From Leisingera daeponensis (GTDB lineage: Bacteria > Pseudomonadota > Alphaproteobacteria > Rhodobacterales > Rhodobacteraceae), in contig NZ_JAHVJA010000005.1 in the NCBI RefSeq assembly GCF_019801465.1, forward strand, positions 124,001-188,000: a stretch of 64,000 nucleotides of DNA, written 5' to 3'. The notes under the pieces were generated by a model. The model had not been told where the DNA came from. It was given only the letters and a program-made list of their open reading frames with translations, and did not search any database. Of this stretch, positions 14,980 through 23,003 are shown one piece after another. Position numbers and translations under genes: made by a program. Numbering within the stretch: the stretch's first letter is position 1; each line of letters opens with the position of its first letter.

Positions 14980-16053
14980 ATGGATCCTGCAGTATTGCTG
15001 CAATCCAAAGGGGACGATGCCCCTAGCGGTGAAAACCTCGAGTATGATCCGGCTTTCACCGAAATGGAGCTGGCGGCCCAGCCCGGCGAGGAGTCGGTGG
15101 TCGGCAACGAGAAGATCGAGGCCACCGATCCCGATTACCGCGAGGTGCAGAAGAAAGCGCTGGAAGTGCTGGAGCGCAGCCACGACCTGCGGGCGGCGGT
15201 GTTTCTGGGCGACGCGCTGCTGCATTCCGAAGGGCTGCCCGGCTTTGCCGATGTGACCACCTATATCCGCGGCTGCCTGGAAGAATTCTGGGAGACCTGC
15301 CACCCGGAGCTGGATGAGGACGACGGCGACCCGACGATGCGGATCAACGCGGTGCAGGACCTGTGCGGCCAGCCGGACGGGATGGCGGGGGCGTCGCCCT
15401 TGTACCGTTCGCTGCGCCGGGCGCCGCTGAGCGAGAGCCGCGGTTTCGGCCGCTTCTGCCTGCGCGACATCGAGATCGCCGAAGGGGTGATGACGGCGCC
15501 GGAGGATATGGAGCATGTCCCGGATACCGCCACTATCGGCGCCGCGTTCCAGGACAGCGACGAGGAGGTGATCGCCGCGCGCCTGGCCGCGGTGAAGACG
15601 GCAGAGGAGAACGTCCGGGCGATCTCGGCGGTGTTCGACGAGCAGACGCCGGGGCAGGGGCCGGACCTGAGCGCGCTGATCAAGCTGCTGCAGCAGATTT
15701 CCAAGCGGATCGGCAGCTATGCCAACCTGAGCGCGGAAGACGGCGCGGACGAGGATGAGGCGGCAGAGGGTGGTGCGGAGGACGGCGGTGCTGCCGCGGC
15801 GCCGGCGGGCGGCGGGCGCCCGGTGCCCTCGGCGCCGGGAGCGATCAACTCGCCCGCGGATGTGTCCAACACGCTGGACCGCATCATCAGCTACTACCGG
15901 CGGGCGGAGCCTTCCAGCCCGCTGCCGATCCTGCTGGAGCGGGCCAAGCGGCTGGTGGGGGCCGACTTCCTCACCATCATGAATGACATGGCCCCGCAGG
16001 GGGTGGAGAACGTCCACCTGATTGGCGGGATCGACGACGACGATGACGACTGA
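14980..16053 (+). CDS. tssA: T6SS protein TssA
   Basis: A protein of 357 residues from the ATG at 14980, preceded by a G-rich ribosome site; an earlier in-frame ATG adds eight unlikely residues. The N-terminal ImpA domain is recognisable (GENLEYDPAFTEMELAA, then DPDYREVQKKALEVL and the Trp-rich EEFWETCHPELDEDDGDPTMRI). An acidic Ala-rich linker and a C-terminal helical domain (LDRIISYYRRAEPSSPLPILLERAKRL) follow. TssA caps or primes sheath assembly at the baseplate. It is the first gene of the plus-strand T6SS run; a 70-base gap follows before tssB. Confidence 0.88.
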   Translation: MDPAVLLQSKGDDAPSGENLEYDPAFTEMELAAQPGEESVVGNEKIEATDPDYREVQKKALEVLERSHDLRAAVFLGDALLHSEGLPGFADVTTYIRGCLEEFWETCHPELDEDDGDPTMRINAVQDLCGQPDGMAGASPLYRSLRRAPLSESRGFGRFCLRDIEIAEGVMTAPEDMEHVPDTATIGAAFQDSDEEVIAARLAAVKTAEENVRAISAVFDEQTPGQGPDLSALIKLLQQISKRIGSYANLSAEDGADEDEAAEGGAEDGGAAAAPAGGGRPVPSAPGAINSPADVSNTLDRIISYYRRAEPSSPLPILLERAKRLVGADFLTIMNDMAPQGVENVHLIGGIDDDDDD

Positions 16054-16124
16054 CGGACACGGGGCACTTCCGCGGCGGCACCTGCCGCGGCACCCGTGAA
16101 AGCAAGACGAGTAAGGAGACCTAG

Positions 16125-16640
16125 ATGGCCGGAAGTTCACAGAAATTCATTGCCCGCAACCGGGCACCAAGGGTCCAGATCGAATATGACGTGGAGCTGT
16201 ACGGCGCCGAGAAGAAGGTGCAGCTGCCCTTCGTGATGGGCGTGATGAGCGACCTGGTGGGCAAATCCGAAGTGGAGCAGCCCGCGGTGGCGGACCGCAA
16301 GTTCCTGGAAATCGACGTGGACAACTTCGATGACCGGATGAAGTCGATGGCGCCGCGCGCCGCCTTCACGGTGCCCAACACGCTGACCGGCGAGGGCAAC
16401 CTGGCGGTCGACATCACCTTCGAGAGCATGGACGACTTCAAGCCCGCCGCGATCGCCGCCAAGGTCGAGCCGCTGCGCGAGCTGCTGGAGGCGCGCACCC
16501 AGCTGTCGAACCTGATGACCTACATGGACGGCAAGACCGGCGCCGAGGATCTGATCTCCAAGATCATCCAGGACCCGAGCCTGCTGAAGACTCTGGCGGC
16601 GCAGCCGAAACCCGGCGGCGACGCCGAGAGCGAAGAATAA
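16125..16640 (+). CDS. tssB: T6SS sheath small subunit TssB (VipA)
   Basis: A protein of 171 residues. It shows the conserved VipA pattern: RVQIEYDVELYGAEKKVQLPF, GVMSDLVGKS, RKFLEIDVDNFDDRMKSM, and a C-terminal helix that intertwines with TssC. It polymerises with TssC into the contractile sheath around the Hcp tube. A ribosome site AAGGAGA is close to the ATG. The N-terminal 155 residues are nearly the same as the start of the 1642-residue protein at 27924, which points to duplication within the cluster. Confidence 0.95.
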   Translation: MAGSSQKFIARNRAPRVQIEYDVELYGAEKKVQLPFVMGVMSDLVGKSEVEQPAVADRKFLEIDVDNFDDRMKSMAPRAAFTVPNTLTGEGNLAVDITFESMDDFKPAAIAAKVEPLRELLEARTQLSNLMTYMDGKTGAEDLISKIIQDPSLLKTLAAQPKPGGDAESEE

Positions 16641-16655
16641 GAGGGGAGGACAAAG

Positions 16656-18152
16656 ATGGCTGAAGAAGAACTCCAGGCGGAAGCCGCTGCTGGCGAAGCC
16701 GCCTTTGGCTCAACCGAATTTGCGAGCCTGCTGCAGAAGGAATTCCGGCCCAAGTCGGACCAGGCCAAGACCGCCGTTGAAAGTGCGGTCAAGACCCTGG
16801 CCGAGCAGGCGCTGGCAAACTCGGCGCTGATTTCGGATGACGCGCTGCGTTCCATCGAGAGCATCGTGGCGGAGATCGACAAGAAGCTGACCGAACAGGT
16901 CAACCTGATCCTGCACAACGAGGAATTCCAGCAGCTGGAAAGCGCCTGGCGCGGCCTGCACTATCTGGTCAACAACACCGAGACCGATGAGCAGCTGAAG
17001 ATCCGGGTGATGCCGATCACCAAGAAGGAGATGTCGAAGACCCTGAAGAAATTCAAGGGCACGGCATGGGACCAGTCGCCGATCTTCAAGAAGATCTACA
17101 CCGAGGAATTCAGCCAGCTGGGCGGCGAGCCCTATGGCTCCCTGGTGGCGGACTACCACTTCGACCATTCGCCGCCGGACATCGAGCTGCTGGGCGAGAT
17201 GTCCAAGATCGCCGCGGCCGCGCATGCGCCGCTGATCACCGGCGCCAAGCCGACGCTGTTCCAGATGGACAGCTGGGCGGAACTGTCGAACCCGCGCGAT
17301 CTGACCAAGATCTTCCAGACCCCCGAATATGCCGCCTGGCGCAGCTTGCGCGACAGCGAGGACGCGAAATACGTCGGCCTGGCAATGCCGCGCTTCCTGG
17401 GCCGTCTGCCCTATGGCTCCAAGACCGACCCAGTGGAGGAGTTTGCCTTTGAGGAAGACACCGCAGGGGCCGGCAGCGAGAAATACGGCTGGGTCAATGC
17501 GGCCTACGGCATGGCGGTGAACATCACCCGCTCGTTCAAGATGTACGGCTGGTGCTCGCGCATCCGCGGCGTCGAGAGCGGCGGCACGCTGGAGAACCTG
17601 CCCAGCCACACCTTCCCGACCACCGATGGCGGCGTCGATCAGAAATGCCCGACCGAAATCGCCATCGACGACCGGCGCGAGGCGGAACTGGCGAAGAACG
17701 GCATGATGCCGCTGATCCACCGCAAGAACACCGACGTTGCGACCTTCATGGGCGCGCAGTCGCTGCACAAGCCGGCCGAATACGACGATCCGGACGCCAC
17801 CGCCAACGCCAACCTGGGCGCGCGGCTGCCGTATCTGTTCGCCACATGCCGGTTCGCGCACTATCTGAAGTGCATGGTGCGGGACAAGGTCGGCTCGTTC
17901 AAAAGCCGTCAGGACATGGAATCCTGGCTGCAGGACTGGATCAACAACTATGTTGATTTCAACGCGGATATCTCCTCGGAGAACGAGAAGGCGCGCAAAC
18001 CTCTGGCCGCAGCCGAAGTGGTTGTGGAAGAGGTCGAGGGCAACCCGGGGTATTACACCTCGAAATTCTTCCTGCGCCCGCATTACCAGCTGGAGGGGCT
18101 TTCCGTCTCGCTGCGGCTGGTATCGAAACTGCCCTCGGAAAAAGGAGGCTGA
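16656..18152 (+). CDS. tssC: T6SS sheath large subunit TssC (VipB)
   Basis: A protein of 498 residues, normal for the family. Conserved blocks include FQQLESAWRGLHYLV, LVADYHFDHSPPDIELL, KIAAAAHAPLI, PRFLGRLPYGSKTDPVEEF and the C-terminal region ending ISLRLVSKLPSE-like (here VSLRLVSKLPSEKGG). It forms the sheath with TssB and is recycled by the ClpV ATPase. It follows tssB by 15 bases with GGGGAGG as ribosome site. A divergent second TssC-like domain is fused into the giant protein at 27924. Confidence 0.95.
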   Translation: MAEEELQAEAAAGEAAFGSTEFASLLQKEFRPKSDQAKTAVESAVKTLAEQALANSALISDDALRSIESIVAEIDKKLTEQVNLILHNEEFQQLESAWRGLHYLVNNTETDEQLKIRVMPITKKEMSKTLKKFKGTAWDQSPIFKKIYTEEFSQLGGEPYGSLVADYHFDHSPPDIELLGEMSKIAAAAHAPLITGAKPTLFQMDSWAELSNPRDLTKIFQTPEYAAWRSLRDSEDAKYVGLAMPRFLGRLPYGSKTDPVEEFAFEEDTAGAGSEKYGWVNAAYGMAVNITRSFKMYGWCSRIRGVESGGTLENLPSHTFPTTDGGVDQKCPTEIAIDDRREAELAKNGMMPLIHRKNTDVATFMGAQSLHKPAEYDDPDATANANLGARLPYLFATCRFAHYLKCMVRDKVGSFKSRQDMESWLQDWINNYVDFNADISSENEKARKPLAAAEVVVEEVEGNPGYYTSKFFLRPHYQLEGLSVSLRLVSKLPSEKGG

Positions 18153-18219
18153 TTTCCCACTCCCCAGCCTCAACCAAGCATAGTGCAGTAGAGTTCTTAA
18201 ATTTTGAAAGGATAGAAAA

Positions 18220-18720
18220 ATGGCTGCAAACATGTTCGTACAGATCTCGGACATCGAAGGCGATGCAACCGAGGAAAACCACAAGAAGTGGATCGTTGTT
18301 CAGTCGGCAAGCTGGAACGTCGAGCGCGCGGTTGAAATGACCGACCTGGGCTCCACCCAGCGGATGCACGCCAACTCGAACTTCGGCAAGATCGAGCTGA
18401 CCTCGCAGATGGGCAAAGCGTCCAACGATCTGGCGCTGTCGGTTGCCAACGGCACCGTGCGCCCGGAAATCATTATGCATTGGTGCCGCTCGGGCGACAG
18501 CGCCAGCCAGGGCCTGCTGGTCTATTCGATCTGGAAGCTGAAGGACGTGGTTGTCGACAGCTATTCGATCTCGGCAAGCGAGGACGGCATCCCGGAAGAG
18601 ACATGGTCGCTGGCTTATGCGTCGCTTGAGCACGAATACAAGTCGACCAACCAGAAAACCGGCAAACTCACCACTGAAGGCACCTTCAAGTGGAACGTGC
18701 AGACCGGCAAGGTCGAGTAA
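18220..18720 (+). CDS. hcp: T6SS tube protein Hcp (TssD)
   Basis: A protein of 166 residues of the Hcp family, with FVQISDIEGDATEENHKKWI at the front and EHEYKSTNQKTGKL near the end. Hexamers stack into the inner tube and carry small effectors. It has its own spacer of 67 bases upstream, AT-rich next to the ATG with GAAAGGA, and a strong terminator directly downstream. It can therefore be expressed at a higher level than its neighbours, as expected for the most abundant secreted component. Confidence 0.95.
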   Translation: MAANMFVQISDIEGDATEENHKKWIVVQSASWNVERAVEMTDLGSTQRMHANSNFGKIELTSQMGKASNDLALSVANGTVRPEIIMHWCRSGDSASQGLLVYSIWKLKDVVVDSYSISASEDGIPEETWSLAYASLEHEYKSTNQKTGKLTTEGTFKWNVQTGKVE

Positions 18721-18730
18721 ACCATTTGGC

Positions 18731-18767
18731 TGGCCCCGGGTGCATTTACACCCGGGGTCCGTTTTTT
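18731..18767 (+). terminator. Rho-independent terminator after hcp
   Basis: An 11-bp stem (GGCCCCGGGTG against CACCCGGGGTC, one G-U pair) with loop CATTTA is followed by GTTTTTT. It lies between hcp and tagJ and probably sets a drop in transcript level for the downstream genes. Confidence 0.85.
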
Positions 18768-18812
18768 CTGACGTATTTGCAGCACGCAGTCCTAGTTGCG
18801 GAGTAGAGCCCC

Positions 18813-19616
18813 ATGACACCCGAAGAGCATCTGAAAGCTGGTGATCCCAAGGCGGCGCTGGAGGCGCTGCAGCAAAAGATCCGGGGAGATGCGAGCAATG
18901 CCAAGCTGCGGATCTTCCTGTTCCAGCTGCTGTGCGTGCTGGGCGACTGGAACCGGGCGATTGCCCAGCTGAAGGCCGCCGCCGGGCTGGATGAAGGCGC
19001 CACGGTGATGGCGCAGGCCTACCGCGAGGCGATCATCTGCGAGGTCTACCGCGAGAAGGTGTTCGCCGGGGAGAAATCGCCGCTGATCCTGGGCGAGCCG
19101 GAAGAGTGGCTGGCGCATCTGATCGAGGCGCAGAAGCTGCTCGCAACCGGCAACCCCAAAGAAGCCGCGGAGCTGCGCGCCCGCGCCTTTGATGCGGCCC
19201 CTGCCAGCCCTGGCGAGGTGAACGGCAAGCGGTTTGACTGGATCGCCGACGCCGACATGCGGCTGGGGCCGGTGCTGGAAGCTGTGGTCAACGGCAAATA
19301 CTACTGGCTGCCGTTTTCCAAGATCGTCTCGTTCGAGGCGGAAGAGCCGAGCGACCTGCGCGACGCGGTGTGGACGGCCGGCACGCTGACCCTTGCGGGC
19401 GGCGGCGCGGTGGCGGCGATGATCCCGACCCGCTATCCCGGCAGCGAGAAGGCGGACGGGCTGTCGATGCTGGCGCGCGCCACCGTGTGGCAGGATGCCG
19501 GCGAGGAAACCTACACCGGTCTGGGCCAGCGGCTGCTGGCGATCGGCGATGAAGACATTGCCATCATGGACGTGCGCACGCTCCGGATGGACGGGCACGG
19601 CGAAGAGAATGGCTGA
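18813..19616 (+). CDS. tagJ: T6SS accessory protein TagJ (ImpE)
   Basis: A protein of 267 residues with TPR-like helices at the front (AGDPKAALEALQQKIRGD, then LRIFLFQLLCVLGDWNRA) and the ImpE C-terminal domain (FDWIADADMRLGPVLEAVVNGKYYWLPF). ImpE/TagJ proteins are known to bind the TssB N-terminus and the ClpV system and to modulate sheath turnover. The gene end overlaps the tssE start by eight bases. It follows the hcp terminator, so it depends on read-through or an internal promoter. Confidence 0.88.
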   Translation: MTPEEHLKAGDPKAALEALQQKIRGDASNAKLRIFLFQLLCVLGDWNRAIAQLKAAAGLDEGATVMAQAYREAIICEVYREKVFAGEKSPLILGEPEEWLAHLIEAQKLLATGNPKEAAELRARAFDAAPASPGEVNGKRFDWIADADMRLGPVLEAVVNGKYYWLPFSKIVSFEAEEPSDLRDAVWTAGTLTLAGGGAVAAMIPTRYPGSEKADGLSMLARATVWQDAGEETYTGLGQRLLAIGDEDIAIMDVRTLRMDGHGEENG

Positions 19617-20106
19617 CAAGACACTGGCCGAGCGCCTGCAGCCCTCGCTGCTGGACCGGCTGACCGATAATGCTCCTGGTGATTTGAAGGAAACCCGCGA
19701 GAGCCGGGTGATTGATCTGGTGCGGCTGCGGGAAATCATTCAGCGCGATCTGTCCTGGCTGCTGAACACCCAGAATGTCGAGAGCCACTTTGATGCGGAG
19801 AAATACCCTTCGGTGTCCGTTTCGGTGCTGAACTACGGGCTGATCGAGGTGGCGGGCGAGGCATCGACCACCGAGAAAGCCGAGGCGATCCGGCGGTCGA
19901 TCAAACAGGCGATAGCCACCTATGAGCCGCGGATCATCGAGGGCTCGGTCGATGTGCGGCTGCAGGACGGCACCGACGCGACTGAGATGACCGTGGGGCT
20001 GGAGATCCGCGCCGACATGTGGGCGCAGCCGATGCCGCTGGAGCTGTATCTGCGCAGCAAGGTCGATCTGACCACCGGCGAAGTGGAAATGGAAAGGGCC
20101 CTGTGA
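19609..20106 (+). CDS. tssE: T6SS baseplate protein TssE
   Basis: A protein of 165 residues from the ATG at 19609, which overlaps the end of tagJ; longer in-frame starts fall inside tagJ. The gp25-like fold is seen from LLDRLTDN through VIDLVRLREIIQRDLSWLLNT to VLNYGLIEVAGE and VTDLTTGEVEME-like residues at the end. TssE is a wedge component of the baseplate. Its stop shares bases with the tssF start (TGATG), indicating coupling. Confidence 0.92.
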   Translation: MADKTLAERLQPSLLDRLTDNAPGDLKETRESRVIDLVRLREIIQRDLSWLLNTQNVESHFDAEKYPSVSVSVLNYGLIEVAGEASTTEKAEAIRRSIKQAIATYEPRIIEGSVDVRLQDGTDATEMTVGLEIRADMWAQPMPLELYLRSKVDLTTGEVEMERAL

Positions 20107-21983
20107 TGGATACACGGCTGCTGACCCATTACGAGAACGAGCTGAACTATCTGCGCGACATGGGCGCGGAGTTTGCGGCCGCCTATCCCAAGATTGCCGC
20201 CCGGCTGGGTATGGAGGGGGTCGAGGTTCTCGACCCCTACGTGGAGCGGCTTCTGGAGGGCGTCGCCTTTCTGACTGCGCGGGTGCAGCTGGAGCTGGAG
20301 CTGCAGTATCCGAACTTCACCTCCAACCTGCTGGAAATCATTTATCCGCATTATCTGGCGCCGACGCCGTCGATGATGATTGCGGCCTTTGAGCCGGACG
20401 TGGCGAACTCGGCCGTGAAAAGCGGCTATGTGCTGAAGCGCGGATCGACCCTGCGGTCGCGGCTGACCGAGGGCGAACAGACGCCTTGCGAGTTCCGCAC
20501 CTCCGCCGATCTGACCATGTGGCCGATTCAGATCACCGAGGCGCAGTATATCGACGGGCGCGGCGAGTTGGTGGCGGCGGGTGTGGCCACCGGGTATGAC
20601 GCCCGGGCGGGCATCCGGCTGCGGATCAAGCGCATTGACGGCGACCCGATCAGCAAGCTGGAGATGGACAAGCTGTCGCTGTACCTGACCAGCGAGGCGG
20701 GTAACAGCTGGCCGCTGCTGGAACTGCTGTGCACCCAGGTGCAGGGGATCGTGGCGCGCTCCACCGACCGGCGGGCGGACTGGCAGCTGCCGCTGCGCGG
20801 AGCAAAGGTGGTGCAGAAGGGGTTCAGCCCGGAGGAGGCGCTGCTGCCGCTGCCGCGGCGGGTCTATGACGGCTACCGGCTGCTGCAGGAATATTTCGCG
20901 ATGCCGGAGCGGTTCCGCTTTGTCGAGCTGCAGGGCCTGCGGGCGGGTTTGCAGAAATCCGCGGGCAATGAGGTCGACCTTTACATCCTGCTGCGCGAGG
21001 GGATGCCGGAGACCGCGCCGATCGTGGTCCCGGAGGTGTTCAAGCTGAATGCCGTGCCGGCGGTGAACCTGTTCGAGAAGCGCTGCGACCGGGTGCGGAT
21101 TTCGCCGATCGATACGGAGCATCACGTGATCCCGAACCGCACCGCGGGCCTTGATTTCGAGATCTACGGGCTGCAGAGCGTGGTGGGCATCAGCGGCGAG
21201 GGCGAGGATGACGTGATCTTCCGCCCGTTCTATTCCGCCAATGATTTCACCGCCGCCGGTGAAAGCCACCCGGCCTATTACACCGTCAAGCGGCGGATGC
21301 GGCAGCGGTCGGAGAAGGAGCGGCTGCGCGGGGTGCGCAGTTCCTATCTCGGCTCGGAAGTGTTCCTGACGCTGGTGGACCGGTCGCAGGCGCCGTATTC
21401 CGCCGGGCTGGAGCAGCTGGCGGTCAATGCGCTGTGCACCAACCGCGACCTGCCGATGCTGCTGGCGACCGGCAATGACGACGTGTTCCACCTGCCCGAG
21501 GGCGGCCCGGTGCGCAAGGTGACGCTGCCGGTGTCGCCGACCCGGCCGCATCCGACGCTGGCGCAGGGCGACACCGCTTGGCGGCTGATCTCGCATCTGA
21601 GCCTCAACTACGTCTCGATTGCCGAAACCGGCAAGGGCCAGTCGGCGGAGGCGCTGCGCGAGCTGGTCGGGCTTTATGCGCCGCTGGGCGACCGGGTGAC
21701 GGAGAAGCAGCTGGAGGGCATCCTGTCGGTCGGCGCCCGGCCCATTGTGCGCCGCATGAGCGACGAGGTGCTGTCAACTGCGGTACGGGGGCTGGAGATC
21801 ACCCTGGGCTTTGACGAGAGCTTCTTCGAGGGCAGCAACATTTATGCGCTAGGGGCAGTGCTGGAGCGGTTCTTCCGCGGCTACGCCAGCATCAACTCAT
21901 TCACGGAGACAGTCCTGAAGACTGAAAAACGCGGGGAAATAGCCAGATGGCGACCGGAAAAGGGCCTCGGCCGGATGATCTGA
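20106..21983 (+). CDS. tssF: T6SS baseplate protein TssF
   Basis: A protein of 625 residues from the ATG at 20106. The family start is clear (LLTHYENELNYLRDMGAEFA, then YPKIAARLGM), as are the internal blocks FLTARVQLELELQYPNFTSNLLEIIYPH and FYSANDF. TssF2-TssG-TssE forms the wedge of the baseplate. It overlaps the next gene tssG by 37 bases. Confidence 0.93.
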   Translation: MDTRLLTHYENELNYLRDMGAEFAAAYPKIAARLGMEGVEVLDPYVERLLEGVAFLTARVQLELELQYPNFTSNLLEIIYPHYLAPTPSMMIAAFEPDVANSAVKSGYVLKRGSTLRSRLTEGEQTPCEFRTSADLTMWPIQITEAQYIDGRGELVAAGVATGYDARAGIRLRIKRIDGDPISKLEMDKLSLYLTSEAGNSWPLLELLCTQVQGIVARSTDRRADWQLPLRGAKVVQKGFSPEEALLPLPRRVYDGYRLLQEYFAMPERFRFVELQGLRAGLQKSAGNEVDLYILLREGMPETAPIVVPEVFKLNAVPAVNLFEKRCDRVRISPIDTEHHVIPNRTAGLDFEIYGLQSVVGISGEGEDDVIFRPFYSANDFTAAGESHPAYYTVKRRMRQRSEKERLRGVRSSYLGSEVFLTLVDRSQAPYSAGLEQLAVNALCTNRDLPMLLATGNDDVFHLPEGGPVRKVTLPVSPTRPHPTLAQGDTAWRLISHLSLNYVSIAETGKGQSAEALRELVGLYAPLGDRVTEKQLEGILSVGARPIVRRMSDEVLSTAVRGLEITLGFDESFFEGSNIYALGAVLERFFRGYASINSFTETVLKTEKRGEIARWRPEKGLGRMI

Positions 21984-23002
21984 GCCTTTATGGCCGGTTG
22001 GCCATGGACCCTGAAAAGCACCACGTTTTTCAGGCCCTGAGGGTATTGGAAGCGCATTTCAATGACGCCCCGCGCCTTGGTGAAAGCCGCCGTCCGCGCC
22101 AGGACAGGCTGCGGCTGGGGCAGGAAGCGGAACTGGCGTTCCCGCCTTCGACCATCGCCGCGTTCAAACCGGCGGAGGGTGACAAACCGGCGGTGCTGAC
22201 CAACCGGTTCTTCGGGCTGTTCGGCCCGCAGGGGCCGCTGCCGCTGCATCTGACCGAATACGCTCGCGACCGGAAGCGCAACCACCGCGACCCGACGATG
22301 GTGGCCTTTGCCGATATGCTGACGCACCGGCTGATGAGCCTGCTGTACCGGGCCTGGACGCAAGGCTCGCCCGCGGTGAGCTTTGACCGCGCCGATGACC
22401 CGATGGCGCGCAAGGTGGCGTCGCTGATCGGCTATAACGGGTTCAAGTTCACCAGCCGCGACGACATGCCGGACCTGGCCAAGCTGCATTTTGCCGGCCA
22501 TCTGGCCAAGGGGGCCAAGAATGCCGAGGGGCTGGTGTCGATCCTGTCGGCGTTTTTCGAGGTTCCGGTTACTCTGGAGGAATATGTCGGCAGCTGGCTT
22601 GAGCTGGAGCCGGACGACCGCTGGCAGCTGGGCTACGGCGGGCTGGGGCAGACCACCAGCATCGGCGACAAGGTCTGGAGCCGGTCGGCCAAGTTCCGCA
22701 TCCGCATCGGGCCGCTGAAACTGAAAGATTACGAGCGGCTGCTGCCGGGCGGCGAGGCGCTGAAACGGCTGCGGGCGATTGTGCGGTCCTACGCCGGCGA
22801 TGTGCTGGACTGGGACGTGAACCTGATCCTGGCGGGTGACGAGGTGCCGCGGGCATCGCTGGGCGGCACCACGCGGCTGGGGCACACCAGCTGGGTGCGC
22901 TCGCGCCCCGATCCGGATGCGGATCAGCCGGACGTGAATGATTTGTACCTGTACCCGGGACTAGGCGCCGGGGCTGAAGAGCGAGTAGAGGGAGGGATTT
23001 GA
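21947..23002 (+). CDS. tssG: T6SS baseplate protein TssG
   Basis: A protein of 351 residues. Conserved features include FFQALRVLE-type (here VFQALRVLEAHF) near the front, FGLFGPQGPLPLHLTEYARDR, and a C-terminal part with VLDWDVNLILAGDEVP. It belongs to the wedge with TssF and TssE. The start lies within the end of tssF in another frame. It ends one base before the tssH start. Confidence 0.92.
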   Translation: MATGKGPRPDDLSLYGRLAMDPEKHHVFQALRVLEAHFNDAPRLGESRRPRQDRLRLGQEAELAFPPSTIAAFKPAEGDKPAVLTNRFFGLFGPQGPLPLHLTEYARDRKRNHRDPTMVAFADMLTHRLMSLLYRAWTQGSPAVSFDRADDPMARKVASLIGYNGFKFTSRDDMPDLAKLHFAGHLAKGAKNAEGLVSILSAFFEVPVTLEEYVGSWLELEPDDRWQLGYGGLGQTTSIGDKVWSRSAKFRIRIGPLKLKDYERLLPGGEALKRLRAIVRSYAGDVLDWDVNLILAGDEVPRASLGGTTRLGHTSWVRSRPDPDADQPDVNDLYLYPGLGAGAEERVEGGI

Positions 23003-23003
23003 G

